From positions 744,001-808,000 of the forward strand of contig JAHWDD010000002.1 of assembly GCA_023897205.1 (NCBI GenBank): a stretch of 64,000 bases of DNA, written 5' to 3'. This stretch comes from Exophiala sp. HKRS030 (lineage: Eukaryota > Ascomycota > Eurotiomycetes > Chaetothyriales > Herpotrichiellaceae). Both the position numbers and the translations under genes were made by a program. The notes under the pieces are model-generated. The model was not told the origin of the DNA. It worked only from the letters and a program-made list of their open reading frames with translations, and did not search any database. Below are positions 20,376-31,751 of the stretch, one piece after another (the first letter of the stretch is position 1; the number at the start of each line of letters is the position of its first letter).

Positions 20376-21991
20376 TCAAATTTTCTTCCTTCCGAGGTTG
20401 GAACCGAGGTAGCGATCGATCTGATCCATGTCCTGCCTCAACCATGCGTGCGCCTGTTCGAAATTGGTCGAGGTGTGAGGGTGCCACGTAGCCGGAGGGT
20501 TCTTGCCAGGTGACGTCGCCGCGGCTGCAGGTGGCATGTTCGCGGCGACATTACCAGCTATACCGTCCGAGGTGTTTGTGTGACAATGTTCGTTATCGGA
20601 TCTGGAAAAACCAAACCCCCCCCCAGGGCCAGCCGGTCAGTCAGTCAATCCCAGAAAGGCTCAAGTCAAAAGATTGTAATTTTTTCAAAATTCGAGGTAC
20701 TCACGGCAAGCTGCTCTCCGGCTGGACGTTGGAACCGTTGAACCCGAACATTGTAAAGTCATCCTAAAAGGGGGCAAACCAGCTTGTCAGTCAGCTTTCT
20801 AGAAAAGCGGTCCACTTTATCGATCGTCAGCCCATCAAGTTTGTGGTTTATGACAGAGTCACACATGGACAAAAGGTGGGTAGGTGACATACCGATATCG
20901 TGGCAAATTGAGGGTCGAATGCGGTGTTGTTGCTGGCACTCCATGCCGCCGGGGGTGTGAGAGTCGCAGGTGCTTGTTGTGATTGTTGGCGTCGTTGGTG
21001 TCGTTGGGAACCATTCTCAGACGAGGCCTCCTGCGAGGTGGTCTCGGACGGTACCGAGGCGGTCTGCCTCCAAGCCCGTGCCAACGGTGGAGGGATATTA
21101 CTGGCGTCGGGTCTTGGAGAGCGGGATGCCAACGTTTCGGCGTACTGCAAGACCTTTGCTAAATTGGTGTCGGTCGCTGGGTCCGAACCGTCTGTGATGT
21201 CGTCCTTTTGGGACCGAAGATGGTGGAGGATTTGACAGGCGGCGTTGGGCGGGCTCGTTCGAAGGATTTCGAACAGACGCTGGTATTGTTGGACCTTGTC
21301 GGCCAAGGCTTGTACTTCGGTCGGGGAACTACGCCCTCGACGACCGTCACTCCCTTGATCGTAGCTACAAGTAAGAGACTTGCTCGAACACCGCGAACAG
21401 GGGTTCTTCCCGTTGCACTTGGCCTGACGTGGAGAAAGCAAAAGAGAGGTTAGTGGCCTTGACGCAGACATGGTGCTAGAGTAGAGAAATGTATGTGTGG
21501 ACATGAGTATAGATGTAGAGATTTAATTACCCTCTTGACTTTGCACAGATCACAAGCGACGGTGACGTTGGTTCGGTACCGACGATGTGACAGATCGTTG
21601 GAGAGGCGCAGAGGACTCGGGGGGTTGAACGACCCTTGAAGCCGAGGAAGTATCTGGCGTGGAGTGCGTCCGGCACTGTCTCGCGAAGACGACGAGGGTT
21701 GATGAGACGGCGATGAAGATTCGTGTGTTTGTTGTGATGCAACGGTGTGCCTGAAATGTCTCGAGGGTGGTTGCACTGTATGATGAGGGACCACACGGAA
21801 GACGAGTCACACACGACAATTGATTCAATCCATACTGAGTGGGATTGTGAACAACAACAACGATGAATCTAGAAAGGGGCAAATAATGTGAGACGAGACA
21901 AAAAGAACTCTCCAATGCATGTACGTTTTGTCTTTTTTGTGCCACTGTCTTGTCTCGCTGGGATGTCTTGGTAGGAGGAGGAGGTGGCCAT
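20376..21991 (-). CDS. Zn2Cys6 DNA-binding protein
   Basis: Proposed exons: 21991-21925, 21775-21531, 21423-20893, 20763-20705 and 20601-20376, 375 residues. The last four are well supported, since joining them keeps frame and restores a complete zinc cluster split by an intron: CDLCKVKR joined to AKCNGKNPCSRC and SLTC (Cys97, 100, 107, 113, 116, 123). The first exon is a proposal: no in-frame ATG precedes the cluster in its exon, and the ATG at 21991 joins in frame through a GTACAT...CAG intron. After the cluster comes a short helical segment (EVQALADKVQQYQRLFEIL), then a low-complexity Ser/Gln/Pro region and a conserved tail (HAWLRQDMDQIDRYLGSNLG). No fungal-specific regulator domain. Nuclear; targets unknown. 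Confidence 0.75.
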
Positions 21992-23320
21992 CTTGGTCTT
22001 GTGTTTACTTGCCGGTCTGATCTAGCACGGAAACAGAACCCGTACGTCAGAGAGATCTTGAGAATCTTGCCAGAGATGCACCCGTAACTTTCCCTCTTAG
22101 AGCGTAGTTGGCAGAACAAGTCAGTCAGTCACAGGCTGGAGAAGAGGTGCGGAAATCTAGTCCTCGACATGCCTATTGGTCAGATGGAATGGTCTTTTCT
22201 TCCGGGGGTCGCAAGCTAGAGATTGAATTGGACATATGAGATACAGTAAGGTCTCCGTACATAAAATGTCTTGGTCATAATTGCCGTGATCAGCTCCAGA
22301 TGTCAGATACCAGAACTAACATTTGCAATACGCAATAATCAGATGAAGTTTGATAGAAAATGAAATTCTTCCAAGATTGCAGAATTTTGGATGATAAGTC
22401 ATGCGAAGATCACGTGAATGTCACCTGACTGGGATATTCCCTTGCTGACATAAGCATCATGACCGTGTCCGGCGCTGTGCCAAACGTGTCTCCTTTTTCT
22501 CAAAGGAACTCTTCAAAGTCTTTCAACTATTTGGCAATGTTCTGACACGAAGCGATGCAGTGCCTCAATATATGTAAGTCAACCATCAGTGCATCACAGG
22601 CTTCTTAGAGACATGTTTGCTCAGTGGCGAATGAATCAGTGTCACCCTCAAGACTGTACGGCGTACCGTTGTTGTTACTCTTAAAGGGCGTAGGGACGAC
22701 ACTAGATCAACGGTGTCTGTCTCTTTGAGGACAGGACCCTCCCTGCCGACCAACTTGTCATTCAATAGAGCTTTGGGGACGTTCAAGCAATTTCGAATAC
22801 GAGCTCAATATGAGGCATGTTAATCGGGTGAATGACCTCCAGTCCTTCACTGTACAGATCCAACAGAGATGATCTCGGAATCAGTGCTGTCGCATCCCAA
22901 TTCCAACAGACATGGTCTTGAGTCATTGTTTCCGACGTTCTCTCGATGCTCAAATACAATATTCCTCCAGTCATGGCTACCATACTGTCCCCCCTTTTGT
23001 ACGTTCACTGCCTTCTGTTGCCTTGCGGTGTTCATTCCACACCAATTCACTACTCTTCAGGACAATTATTCACCAAGGAGACTCCCTTTACAAGCATTGG
23101 TATGTATACGCGTGATTGGCCTGTCTATACATTAGTATGGCCATTCAATATACCCAGCCGCGCGCCGAGCAAAACCATGCCCACGATCAAAATGGGTATT
23201 TCTTTCATATCATTTGCCGTCCCTGTCTGTCTCGCTGTCTTGTCATTGTCCATCTCAAAGGTCTGTCTTCTCCTATTTGTCGTCATCATCACAAAACCTT
23301 TCTTCCCTGGCCCGAGTACA
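21992..23320. other. Divergent intergenic region of 1.3 kb, no certain gene
   Basis: Lies between two divergent genes. From 22946 the frame of the right-hand gene is already open with an ATG (125 extra codons, including a hydrophobic stretch), but that part looks like pyrimidine-rich leader DNA rather than conserved protein. Confidence 0.4.
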
Positions 23321-24220
23321 ATGTCTCCCTCAAAGCCACAGTCTTGTCTCCTCGAGGCCGAGCTCAAAGCCCTCGAAAATGCATACACGGACCTCCAAAA
23401 GGTGAATGATAGATTGCAAAAGAAGAATGATGCGTTGGTCAATGAGGTGTCGACACTCAGAGGACTTGTTCTTCAAGATTGCCCAGCGTCGTCGAAGAAA
23501 GACGTTGAGGAGGAGGAGGGCGAGAATGTGTCCGCTGGCGTCTCCTCTCCCTACTCCGCTTCCTTTTCCCCTGCCAACACTGCCTCTGTTTCTGCCTCTG
23601 CCTCTGCCTTCCACAGCCACGCTCAAAAGGCCAAGGAAGACGACGAAATGGACCACATGGCCACAGGAGTGCCCGCAACACCACCAAACACCCCCGAACA
23701 TCACCATCCACCTCAGAAGGCCATCGTCCGAGATCCCAGCCTCGTCGATCTCGTCGTGACACTCCAGGTCGTGCATACCGGCACCACGGCAGAACCACCA
23801 CAGACCATTCATCATCGTCGCTTCCACCTAAACGCCTTGGAATGCTCCTCGATCAGCCAGTTTTGTCACCGGGTTGCATCTTCTCTCACGACCACCACCC
23901 CTGAAAGAAACGCATCAACAGGCCCAGCAAGAGCGACAGAGGAAGAAGACCCAAAGGTCTGGACTAGGATCGTCGAGTCGACCTTTTACCCACCCCGCAG
24001 CGCAACCCGTCACTTCCCGGACCTCGCCAGGGCCACCGTCAAGCTGGAGGAGGACGGGCACGTGGCCGAGTTCACCGTCACACCCACGACCCTCGACGCC
24101 GCCACGCCTTTCCCCGGCCAGCAGTACCGCGCGTGGTACGAGAGGAACGTGGTGCGGGGAAGGGGCGACAAGACCGAGTACGAGGTCAAGGTCAAGATGA
24201 CCGTTCAGAAAGAAGCCTGA
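23321..24220 (+). CDS. Hypothetical fungal protein with N-terminal coiled coil
   Basis: Intronless; 299 residues from ATG 23321. I chose this start because a clear coiled coil begins soon after it (LEAELKALENAYTDLQKVND). A longer form from ATG 22946 (424 residues) cannot be excluded and would add a hydrophobic segment. The middle (about 70-130) is acidic, Ser/Ala- and His/Pro-rich. The C-terminal half has a folded look (LVDLVVTLQVVHTG, HRRFHLNALECSSISQF, VKLEEDGHVAEFTVTPTT, FPGQQYRAWYERN). I recognise the style of a conserved fungal protein of unknown function, but no named domain. Confidence 0.6.
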   Translation: MSPSKPQSCLLEAELKALENAYTDLQKVNDRLQKKNDALVNEVSTLRGLVLQDCPASSKKDVEEEEGENVSAGVSSPYSASFSPANTASVSASASAFHSHAQKAKEDDEMDHMATGVPATPPNTPEHHHPPQKAIVRDPSLVDLVVTLQVVHTGTTAEPPQTIHHRRFHLNALECSSISQFCHRVASSLTTTTPERNASTGPARATEEEDPKVWTRIVESTFYPPRSATRHFPDLARATVKLEEDGHVAEFTVTPTTLDAATPFPGQQYRAWYERNVVRGRGDKTEYEVKVKMTVQKEA

Positions 24221-24749
24221 AGCGCGGAACAAAAAGAAAGCAAATGCGGATGAGGACACGATTGCCAACAATGAGACCGAGTTGTACGAGGTCGAGGTCG
24301 AGGTCAAGATGGCGACCATTCCGAGAGATGTGGAACTGAGATGAATGGTGACGAGAACTTCTCGCACAGGAGCTATTTTCATCAGAAATGAGCTGACTTG
24401 ACGACATCGATTGAACCAATTCTGCGTCATGGTGAAAAAAAAGAGATTCATTGTGCTATGAAAACGAGGCTATGAGATGGTTGAAACCTTGTACATAATT
24501 CCATATGATGTTTAGGTGCACATCTAAGCTGATGCTCACCGAGACGAGACTAGAAAGAAACTCAAGTCTGGCAAAGGTTTGAAGAAAGGTACCCGGTTTT
24601 TGTTTCTAGAGGTCCTGACCCTACCAGATAGACATGACATTTTTGTAGTGTAGTGATGCCATGCGGTTCTGTAATACCCAATAATCTCCACGCCCCCGTT
24701 ACCTAAAGTCCCGCGAAATACACCAGCAAAAACAATAGCTTACAACTCT
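24221..24749. other. Convergent intergenic region with partial copy of the upstream gene's 3' end
   Basis: At 24271-24315 a stretch closely resembles the last coding part of the gene before it (GAGGTCGAGGTC... and AAGATGG, encoding ETELYEVEVEVKM in another frame; original KTEYEVKVKM at about 24171-24203). It looks like a local duplication. The rest shows nothing. Confidence 0.4.
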
Positions 24750-26580
24750 TCATTTGCGTGCAGATACTAGACCAGACGTGCCGAACGTGACGGCCTTGAA
24801 GATATTCGGTTGTCTCACTATGGCCATGCTACCATCTGCACGTTCGTATTGCACCAGTCCCTTGTCTAGGGGGCCCTCATGCTCGTCTTGTTCTGGGCCA
24901 TCGATTTCCGGATCCGCTTCGATTATATCATCGGCGCTGGGTAGAGGGGTTGCGTACATGCCGGCAGAGACCGGGTCAGGTCGTGCACCACTCTTTATGG
25001 TGCTGCTCGAAGCGTAGTCGTACGCACTACGACCACGTTTAGTCGATGTTACCGGAGGTGGGATCGACCATTGGCGGAAGGACTTTCCACTTGCACTGTC
25101 CAGCCTCAAGGGAGGAAGTGTCAGCGACTCAACCTTGTTTGAAAGCAATTCCGTCCTTAGGGGAGGCAAGATTCGACTTTCAGTGGGAGTCGTAGGCCGT
25201 GACGATCTCGGAGCCAATGAAGGCATATGTGGTGGTGGTGGCGGCGGTTGTTGTGCTGCATTGTCTGTGACAGGTCGCAAGGTATGAAAGTGATTGAAGG
25301 AAGGTGGAGGTGGTGGCATCGACGTCATCGGCGCAAGACTTGGTAAAGAAGGGCTTGCCAAAGGCAGACTGACGATGGATGAATGGCGACTGGAGATCGG
25401 GCCGCGGCCGTACATGCTATCCACGGAAGCTCGTCGTGCGTCTTCTGCCTCGCATTGACTGCCAAAGCTATTACGGCTAACCGATCGCGAGTGTTCCATG
25501 GTGCGAAATGCGATCTGCGGTGTTCCTTGATAGGAACTGCGATTATCCTCAATTTCTGGTTCCGCCTTCTGTGGCCGCTTCCGCTGTCTGATATCGCGCC
25601 TGATACGAACCCTACAGCCCTGTTCGGAGACGGTCTTACTCAGTGCGGTGCTGCTGCTCAAGCCAGGGAACTTCTTGGCACTGTAGACCTGGAAAGGAAT
25701 GGTTTGGACCTCCAATCTGTTGGCCATGCTTTCATGACGAACAGGGGCGCTTGCTCCGTCTTCGCTAACTTGAGACGTCCGAGTGAATGGATTGTCTACA
25801 TCAGCATCACACTGATGCTTGATGCCCTCGAACAGAGAAAACTTTAGTCGATACCAGCCTTCATGTCGGACTGACAGGTCAGGAAAGATAAAATAGGCAG
25901 CCGGGGTAGGCTTTTCCAAGTAGGCGGCGCTGGCAACCGCCACACCGGAGAGAACAGGGATAGAGGGAGGGGTGTGCATCTTGCCAGCAGCAATAGGTCG
26001 AGCAACTTCCAAACTGGCATAAAGCATAAATGTAGCATCGTAAACAGACGTGATGTCGGTAGTGCCGTTGAATACTCTCAGTTGGATGACGGGCGGAGGG
26101 TCGACAGGCCGGCGATCTTGAGTTGCTGCAATACAGAGTCAGTAGGCATCAAAAAGATTTGGAGACACAAAACTTACATTTGACGCCCGACCCGCAGGCT
26201 CTGGCTTTCTCTGGCTGCTGGGCGACCTCAAGGGCATAGGTAATTGTCCTTCCATCCACGGTCTTGCGCGCAAAGTCGCTTCTGGTCTCATTTCTGGGTT
26301 GAGCCATGTTGTAAAGAAGGCCGTTGATGGTATATGTCCGGATCGGAAGGTCGTCAAGGTAGATGGTCGAGTGTCCCGGAACAAAGAACTCGGCAATCCG
26401 AGAGGGTGGATTTACTTGAGGTAGCAGACGTGGTCGTTCCGCGTGGAGGGCGTGGCCCACCGTGTCCCTAAGGCTGGGGAGTGTTTGGCCCGATCTTGCG
26501 GCCCTGAGAAGCTCCCCAGGCGACGGCTCGCCTGACCTGTGCATGTTAGCTAGCTCTTGGAATGATGGAAGGGGCGCCAT
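24750..26580 (-). CDS. veA: Velvet-family regulator, VeA-like
   Basis: Exons 26580-26178 and 26125-24750, 592 residues from the first ATG. The velvet domain is clear: [17 protein letters not shown], then [16 protein letters not shown] across the intron, [37 protein letters not shown], and [18 protein letters not shown], the last including a basic nuclear-import segment. This order and wording fit VeA better than VelB, VosA or VelC. VeA forms complexes with VelB and LaeA and links light, development and secondary metabolism. The C-terminal half is Ser/Pro-rich and disordered, with PEST character and a conserved end. Odd point: about 90 residues precede the usual VeA start; an in-frame ATG at codon 92 would give a conventional 501-residue protein. 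Confidence 0.85.
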
Positions 26581-29431
26581 GGTGGAATGGCGTTTCTGGT
26601 AGAGAAAGAAGAAGACTGGGGGGAGAGTGGTTGTATATTATACAAGAAAAATGACGCAACTGGATAATGCATGGGAAAACACAAAAATGGCTTTTGCATG
26701 GGAACCAAGAGAGATCTTCATGAGATACTGGCTTCTGGGAGGCAGACCATGAACGCCTCCTGTTCCCCAGTCCTCAAGAGGTTTTCGGAGCAGGCGCCAT
26801 GGGCTGGGGATGCAAAGTTCCATGCAAAAGAAATGTACTAACCTTGTGTTAAGCCTCCGCCGAGCTGCCTGACTATGATCGACTGATACAAGACAGACTG
26901 GGAACCCTCACAACCTCACAACCGCTAAATTATTTCTGCGTCGCCCAGGGCAATTCGTTATTCCAAATAAAGTGTGAAAATATCGTCACTTCGCTCTGTA
27001 TGGCTCAACCAAAGAATGTCGAACTTTGGCCCGCAGAAAGCCTGACACAACAACTGTCTTCTTCTCTTGCTGCCTTGAGTTGCTAGAGTATCAGACCCTT
27101 TCTCGTTCGGCTCTTTCCTGTCAATCCACCTTGGCTAAGGATACTCGTCGACGTTTTGCGGGATTGTTTTTCCTATCGGAGCCACTGACGGTCAATCGTT
27201 GCGGAAGCGTCGATGGTGAGGAACCGAGTTAAACAAGACGTTCTCCGGAAAGGCAAACTCGAAGCAAGTGTCAGAGAGCCGAGTTGTTGGGGCACGGCTC
27301 TGTCGCAGACTGGTAGAACCGGAGGATACTGTTCAATCTGCAGCTGGAAACCCCCGATCCCCGGAGTCCACCAATGCTACCGAGAAAAGAATTCAGATGT
27401 GGCCACTACGGGAAAGAAAGAGAGAGAATGTATGGACTTGAGCCCGATGCAGAGCCGTACGCTCAATGCTGTGGACAGCGATGATTAGTGAAGGTGGTGA
27501 AGGAGGATGTTTGCAGGTGAGTGCGGTGTACGGATGGTGTTTGCGAGAGAAAGAGGAGAAGGTGGATGGATGGGGTGATGGAAGCCGCAAATCCACACCC
27601 ATCCAGACAATGGCCGAAGCATACGGAGCACAATAATACGAGGCCGAGACGAGTACCAACTGGAGAGCTCGCTAGGTCTATGCTCTGCAACCATGGATAG
27701 GCTCACCACCCACTGCGCACCTGGGCTTGTACTCCCCCAACCCACCTACGGGCCACGCTTCTGAGTTTTAGCTGGGGGCCTCTTAAAGCTGCGGTGCCAC
27801 GATGGCTCCAGCAGCGGATGGACACTAGCACTGGCCCTTAGCCTAGAGGCGACAAGGCGTAATACGGGATGGGCGGTTCAGCACGAATTTGACAGAAGGC
27901 GGCGCTGCTGTGGTCGGGTACACTAAAAGCCCCTCAATCCCTTTGGAGACCTCGTACTGTGCCCTACTCGGTGCAGAACCGCGATAATCTTGCCCTCCAC
28001 CCAGGGGCTCATCACGCCTTGCTATTCCCGGTTTAGGCGCTGCTCGGGTACGTTAGGGCTTGTATTTTACGAGGCACTGGCGCAGGCTCAAAACGTCCTC
28101 TACAGTAACGCGGAAATTTCTGCCGCCCATCCTTCACACTCAGTGGACATGGTCGCCCACAACTCTGCAACGCCATTCCCGCCCATGGCCCCGGGCACCA
28201 GTCCGTTTGAGGCCACTAATGCAAGCCTACTGTCGCTTTCATCCTGCTGGTTCCAAAGCTAGTCCGCCTGGTCGCTTCTCATTTCTCTACGAGCGCTCCG
28301 TACAGACGAGCATGGACCCCAGAGCACGCACGGTGACCCTCTACCGGTTATCGGGCGTTGGACTGTAATGACAAGAAAACTTCAAACATCATCAGGCCAC
28401 AGTAGAGCTTCACGGAGAGAACCACCAGCAAACTCGAGCATATCCTTCGCGTCAACGAGAACTCAATTTCCGTCAGGGAAACAGTCGAGAGGAGGTCGGA
28501 TGGGACTTATTGCCACGGCCAGGAAGGCTAAGCATGCAGACGCAGAAGGAGTACTCCGTATGTTGACATGGTTCAAAAGACAGGTTCAAATTATTCCTCG
28601 CTTCGTTACACACGTACCACTCTGACTGCCCATCGCTTGGAATTCAACCTTGATCTGTCACAGCCTCTGCACCGCTTCTGCACCGCTACCGCAATCCTGC
28701 ACGGAGCCGTATGTCTTTGCCACAAAACATTTCTCAGGCCTAGAAAAGCGGTCGAGAATGATACCTAGCGTCGATCCGTACCCAGATACGCCAGAATAGA
28801 ACGAGACCGCTTTGTAGGTGAAGAGCGGTTTATGACGGCACATCTTTCAACGTGGTTGACGGTTCATCAAACAGACCCAGAGACATGGCAGTGGGAGGAC
28901 ATCAAAGCTCAGGCTAGTAGGTGCGCAGAAGGAAATGAGTGGTCCCAAAAGTCCCAAAGAAGGCCCTAAGATCGATAGGCGAAGGCCCGGGCGCGGTGCC
29001 GCAAGGGCCAGAGCGTGCCAGGTTTGAAAGCCCATGTCGAATCCGTTCTGAAAACCTCGGACATGACTCGCGTAGTGGGCAAAGATCGTCGCGTTCTAGA
29101 CGGGGATGCGCGGTAACGACCACGGGGGTCTCTGTTAGCCTCGCGCCCAAAGACCCAAGGGCGGTCTCGGTCGATGCACACCTTACCCAGAGTCAAGGAT
29201 TATCCCTGTTTGATGGCTGGCGCCGGAGGGGCTACCAAAGGATGAACAGCGCGCCGCCGGAAAATCTGGCGCTCATCACTCGATGATGATGGGATTCCAA
29301 TAATGCCCGAGTCTCCGCTCATGATTGTACGTACTCCCTGGATCATGCCGATACCTGTCTTCGTCCTGCATGAAGACGTCGAGCCATGATATGAAACTAT
29401 CGAGCCATGAAAGTGGTTGTTGTATCATTGT
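26581..29431. other. Gene-poor region upstream of the velvet gene
   Basis: About 2.85 kb with no supported gene. The first part should be the long regulatory and 5' UTR region of the velvet gene. A TACTCCGTA motif is at 28552-28560. No tRNA-like or transposase-like sequence noticed. Confidence 0.5.
28552..28560 (-). repeat. TACGGAGTA dispersed motif
   Basis: Exact copy on the minus strand (reads TACTCCGTA on the plus strand), in the gene-poor region. Confidence 0.8.
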
Positions 29432-30376
29432 TTACATGTTGTTGCTGTTAGTCTCAGTCCATCGATGTACCACAACCTTCAGTCGATGCTTTCTGAAATC
29501 CCGAAAGGAATCAGTCACTGCATTTGACATGTTATCCCAACCTCGCTTACATGTTTGGTTGCATGAAAGGTTCCACCACAGCATCTCCTTTTGAATGTCC
29601 TTGGATGAATTGGCAAGCTCTGATTTGAACGACTTTGCTATGAGACTGGCTTGCACAACGCTGGTTATGCTGGCCACTTTTTGCATTGCCAACCTCGATG
29701 ACTGGCTTTCAGGGCGCCGAAACTCGCCCCAGTTCTTGATTGCTTCCTCCTCTGCTTTATTCGATGGCTGTGACGACACTTCAACTCAAGGATACCAAAG
29801 TACCTGTGCTGAATGCGACCATCCAATTGACTCCCGCTATCATGACATTTGCCGGTGATCGTGCTACGAGAATCAACCCATCGTCACACCTGAAATGCGC
29901 CTACTGAATACTTCTTGGTAATGTCGAGATCAGGATTCCAGCAACAGTAGTCCGTATGACCTAGTTTGTCCTCTATGCTGTCGACAAAGTTGGCAATGGC
30001 TTGGGCTCTCCACCCGCCCTAATTCTCGCCTACACAACTCTTGCCCATGGTCGCACAAGGCCTTGAAAGCAGAATCTGGTTCGTTCGTTGCCGACTCGAT
30101 CGACTGGTTCAGAACTTTTCCAGCTATCTTGATGGTGTGCAAGGTGTTTGGACGAATCAATCACAACGAACACCCTTCTGGAACAGCCACAGAAGCGCTG
30201 GAATGAAGCTGTGTTCCATTTTGATTCCAGCCTTGGGTTGGGCGAACTGAAGTGATTGTTCGAGAAGCCTCGACTACCTTGTTGGCGATTTTGATCACGG
30301 TCTTGAAAATGAGGCCGCCATTTGTCCACAGGGCCGTAACATTGGTTGAGAACGTATTGTCAGCCACAATCGCCAT
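29432..30376 (-). pseudogene. Decayed gene of unknown function
   Basis: From ATG 30376 the minus strand reads a protein-like sequence (MAIVADNTFSTNVTALW...), meets TGA after GCSL, and continues in the same frame with LIRPNTLHTIKIAGKVL and ESATNEPDSAFKALCDHG. It then needs a frame shift to continue as AQAIANFVDSIEDKLGHTDY. A further open frame (29779-29432), with NKAEEEAIKNWGEFRRPE and SLIAKSFKSELANSSKDI, lies beyond. The TGA could have arisen from CGA by a C-to-T change. No introns repair the breaks convincingly. The family is not recognised; an unmodelled multi-exon gene is the alternative. Confidence 0.4.
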
Positions 30377-31751
30377 CCTTCCCGATTCGTTCCTGTATGT
30401 CGACTTTTTTGTAACTACGACTTGATGAACGAGAATGAGGTTTGATTTAGGATTATGATAGCGACGAAGTCATCTGCCTAAGGCTATCATCAATTACCCA
30501 GCCTAAGAACAACGTAAATGGATACGTGGTAGGGTTGTGCATCGACAGTGTGCATCAATATGTCCACGATTGCCCCCTCCCCCTCGCCGTTCCCCCAAAC
30601 CCTCATCAGGTGTACCACTGCTGGCCCTCTCGGGTCGGAATATCACAAACTGAATCCATACAACCCAGAGATGGCAGCACAAGATGATTGGAAATTTGAG
30701 GTAAAGTTCCAGCATGTCATCCGTCAATTTGACGTCTGGATGCCTGCCTTCCCGAACACGGCTGCAACATCATCTCCCATCTTGGATCGATACACCACCT
30801 ATAACAAACCATCCCGTGGGGGGTTGATGGAATTCCGTCCCTGTGTTACGGGACTTTGATGCCTGCAGCAGGGCTCTACAATCTCCAGAAAAAAAATCAA
30901 CCCCCTTAATGCAGACGACAAATTTCGCATCTTTTTTTTCCTCCAAGCTTGTCATCCGAGCGTCGCCCTAGACCTGACCAGTGAAGCCCCAGTCTTTGAA
31001 TTCTGGAATGTATCACGGCAAAGATGTCAGTTGTTTTTCCGGTGTCGCACACTCACATACTCCGTAAATGCCACTCAAACTGCTGGAGGCTCCCCTCCCC
31101 AGCCTGACCGGAAATTGTCTCCGATGGCAGGTAGGGTTTTCGGGTCTGGTACGCAGTACCTTTGCGGACAAGTATTTCCGACAAATGTCTACCAGTCAAG
31201 CCCAGGCTGACACGTTGTCGAAACGTAACCCCTGAACGAGGTTGACACTTCCATAGGGGGTCGTTGAGCTGTCTGCGCCAATCGTCCTCCTTGATCCGAG
31301 AAAACACTCCTAGGGCTTTCCTTACTTCCGCACTCGTTCTCTCGAGACCGACTCACAAAAGCTCTCCTCCAGTCGGTTCTTCCCACAGCGACGGGAGGCT
31401 AGAGTGGGACCACTTCTCTCTGTCATGTCGGCCGGATCGAAGAGTTCGATCGAGACGAAGGACTGGGGAGGAAGAAGTTAATGACGAAGAAGGCGATGAT
31501 GGGGAATATAAGTATAATAAGGAATGAATGGGAGTGAAGATGAAGAGGATACCCTGACCTGATGACTGAAACCGACGTGAGTTTTTGTTTTGGCTTTTAT
31601 CCAGGCTCCCCTAAAATTCAAAGACCAAAAAAAAGGTAATTTACAGGTAAGAATAGAAATCCATGGCAGACTACCTAAAGATCTCGCCATATCTTGTCTG
31701 CCTAAGGGAAAAATTCGATATATGAGGGAGTCGTTTGACTTATCTAGGTAT
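30377..31751. other. Intergenic, no gene seen
   Basis: Contains one TACTCCGTA motif (31058-31066) and a few short frames without protein character. The right end is the 3' flank of the monooxygenase gene. Confidence 0.5.
31058..31066 (-). repeat. TACGGAGTA dispersed motif
   Basis: Exact copy on the minus strand, intergenic. Confidence 0.8.

Noticed and set aside
22946..23320. N-terminal extension of the coiled-coil protein from an earlier ATG
   Set aside because: The stretch is C/T-rich with no conserved look; the later ATG starts directly before the recognisable protein. Kept only as a remark.
26581..31751. Transposon or tRNA genes in the gene-poor region
   Set aside because: No terminal repeats, transposase motifs or tRNA A/B boxes could be recognised by eye.
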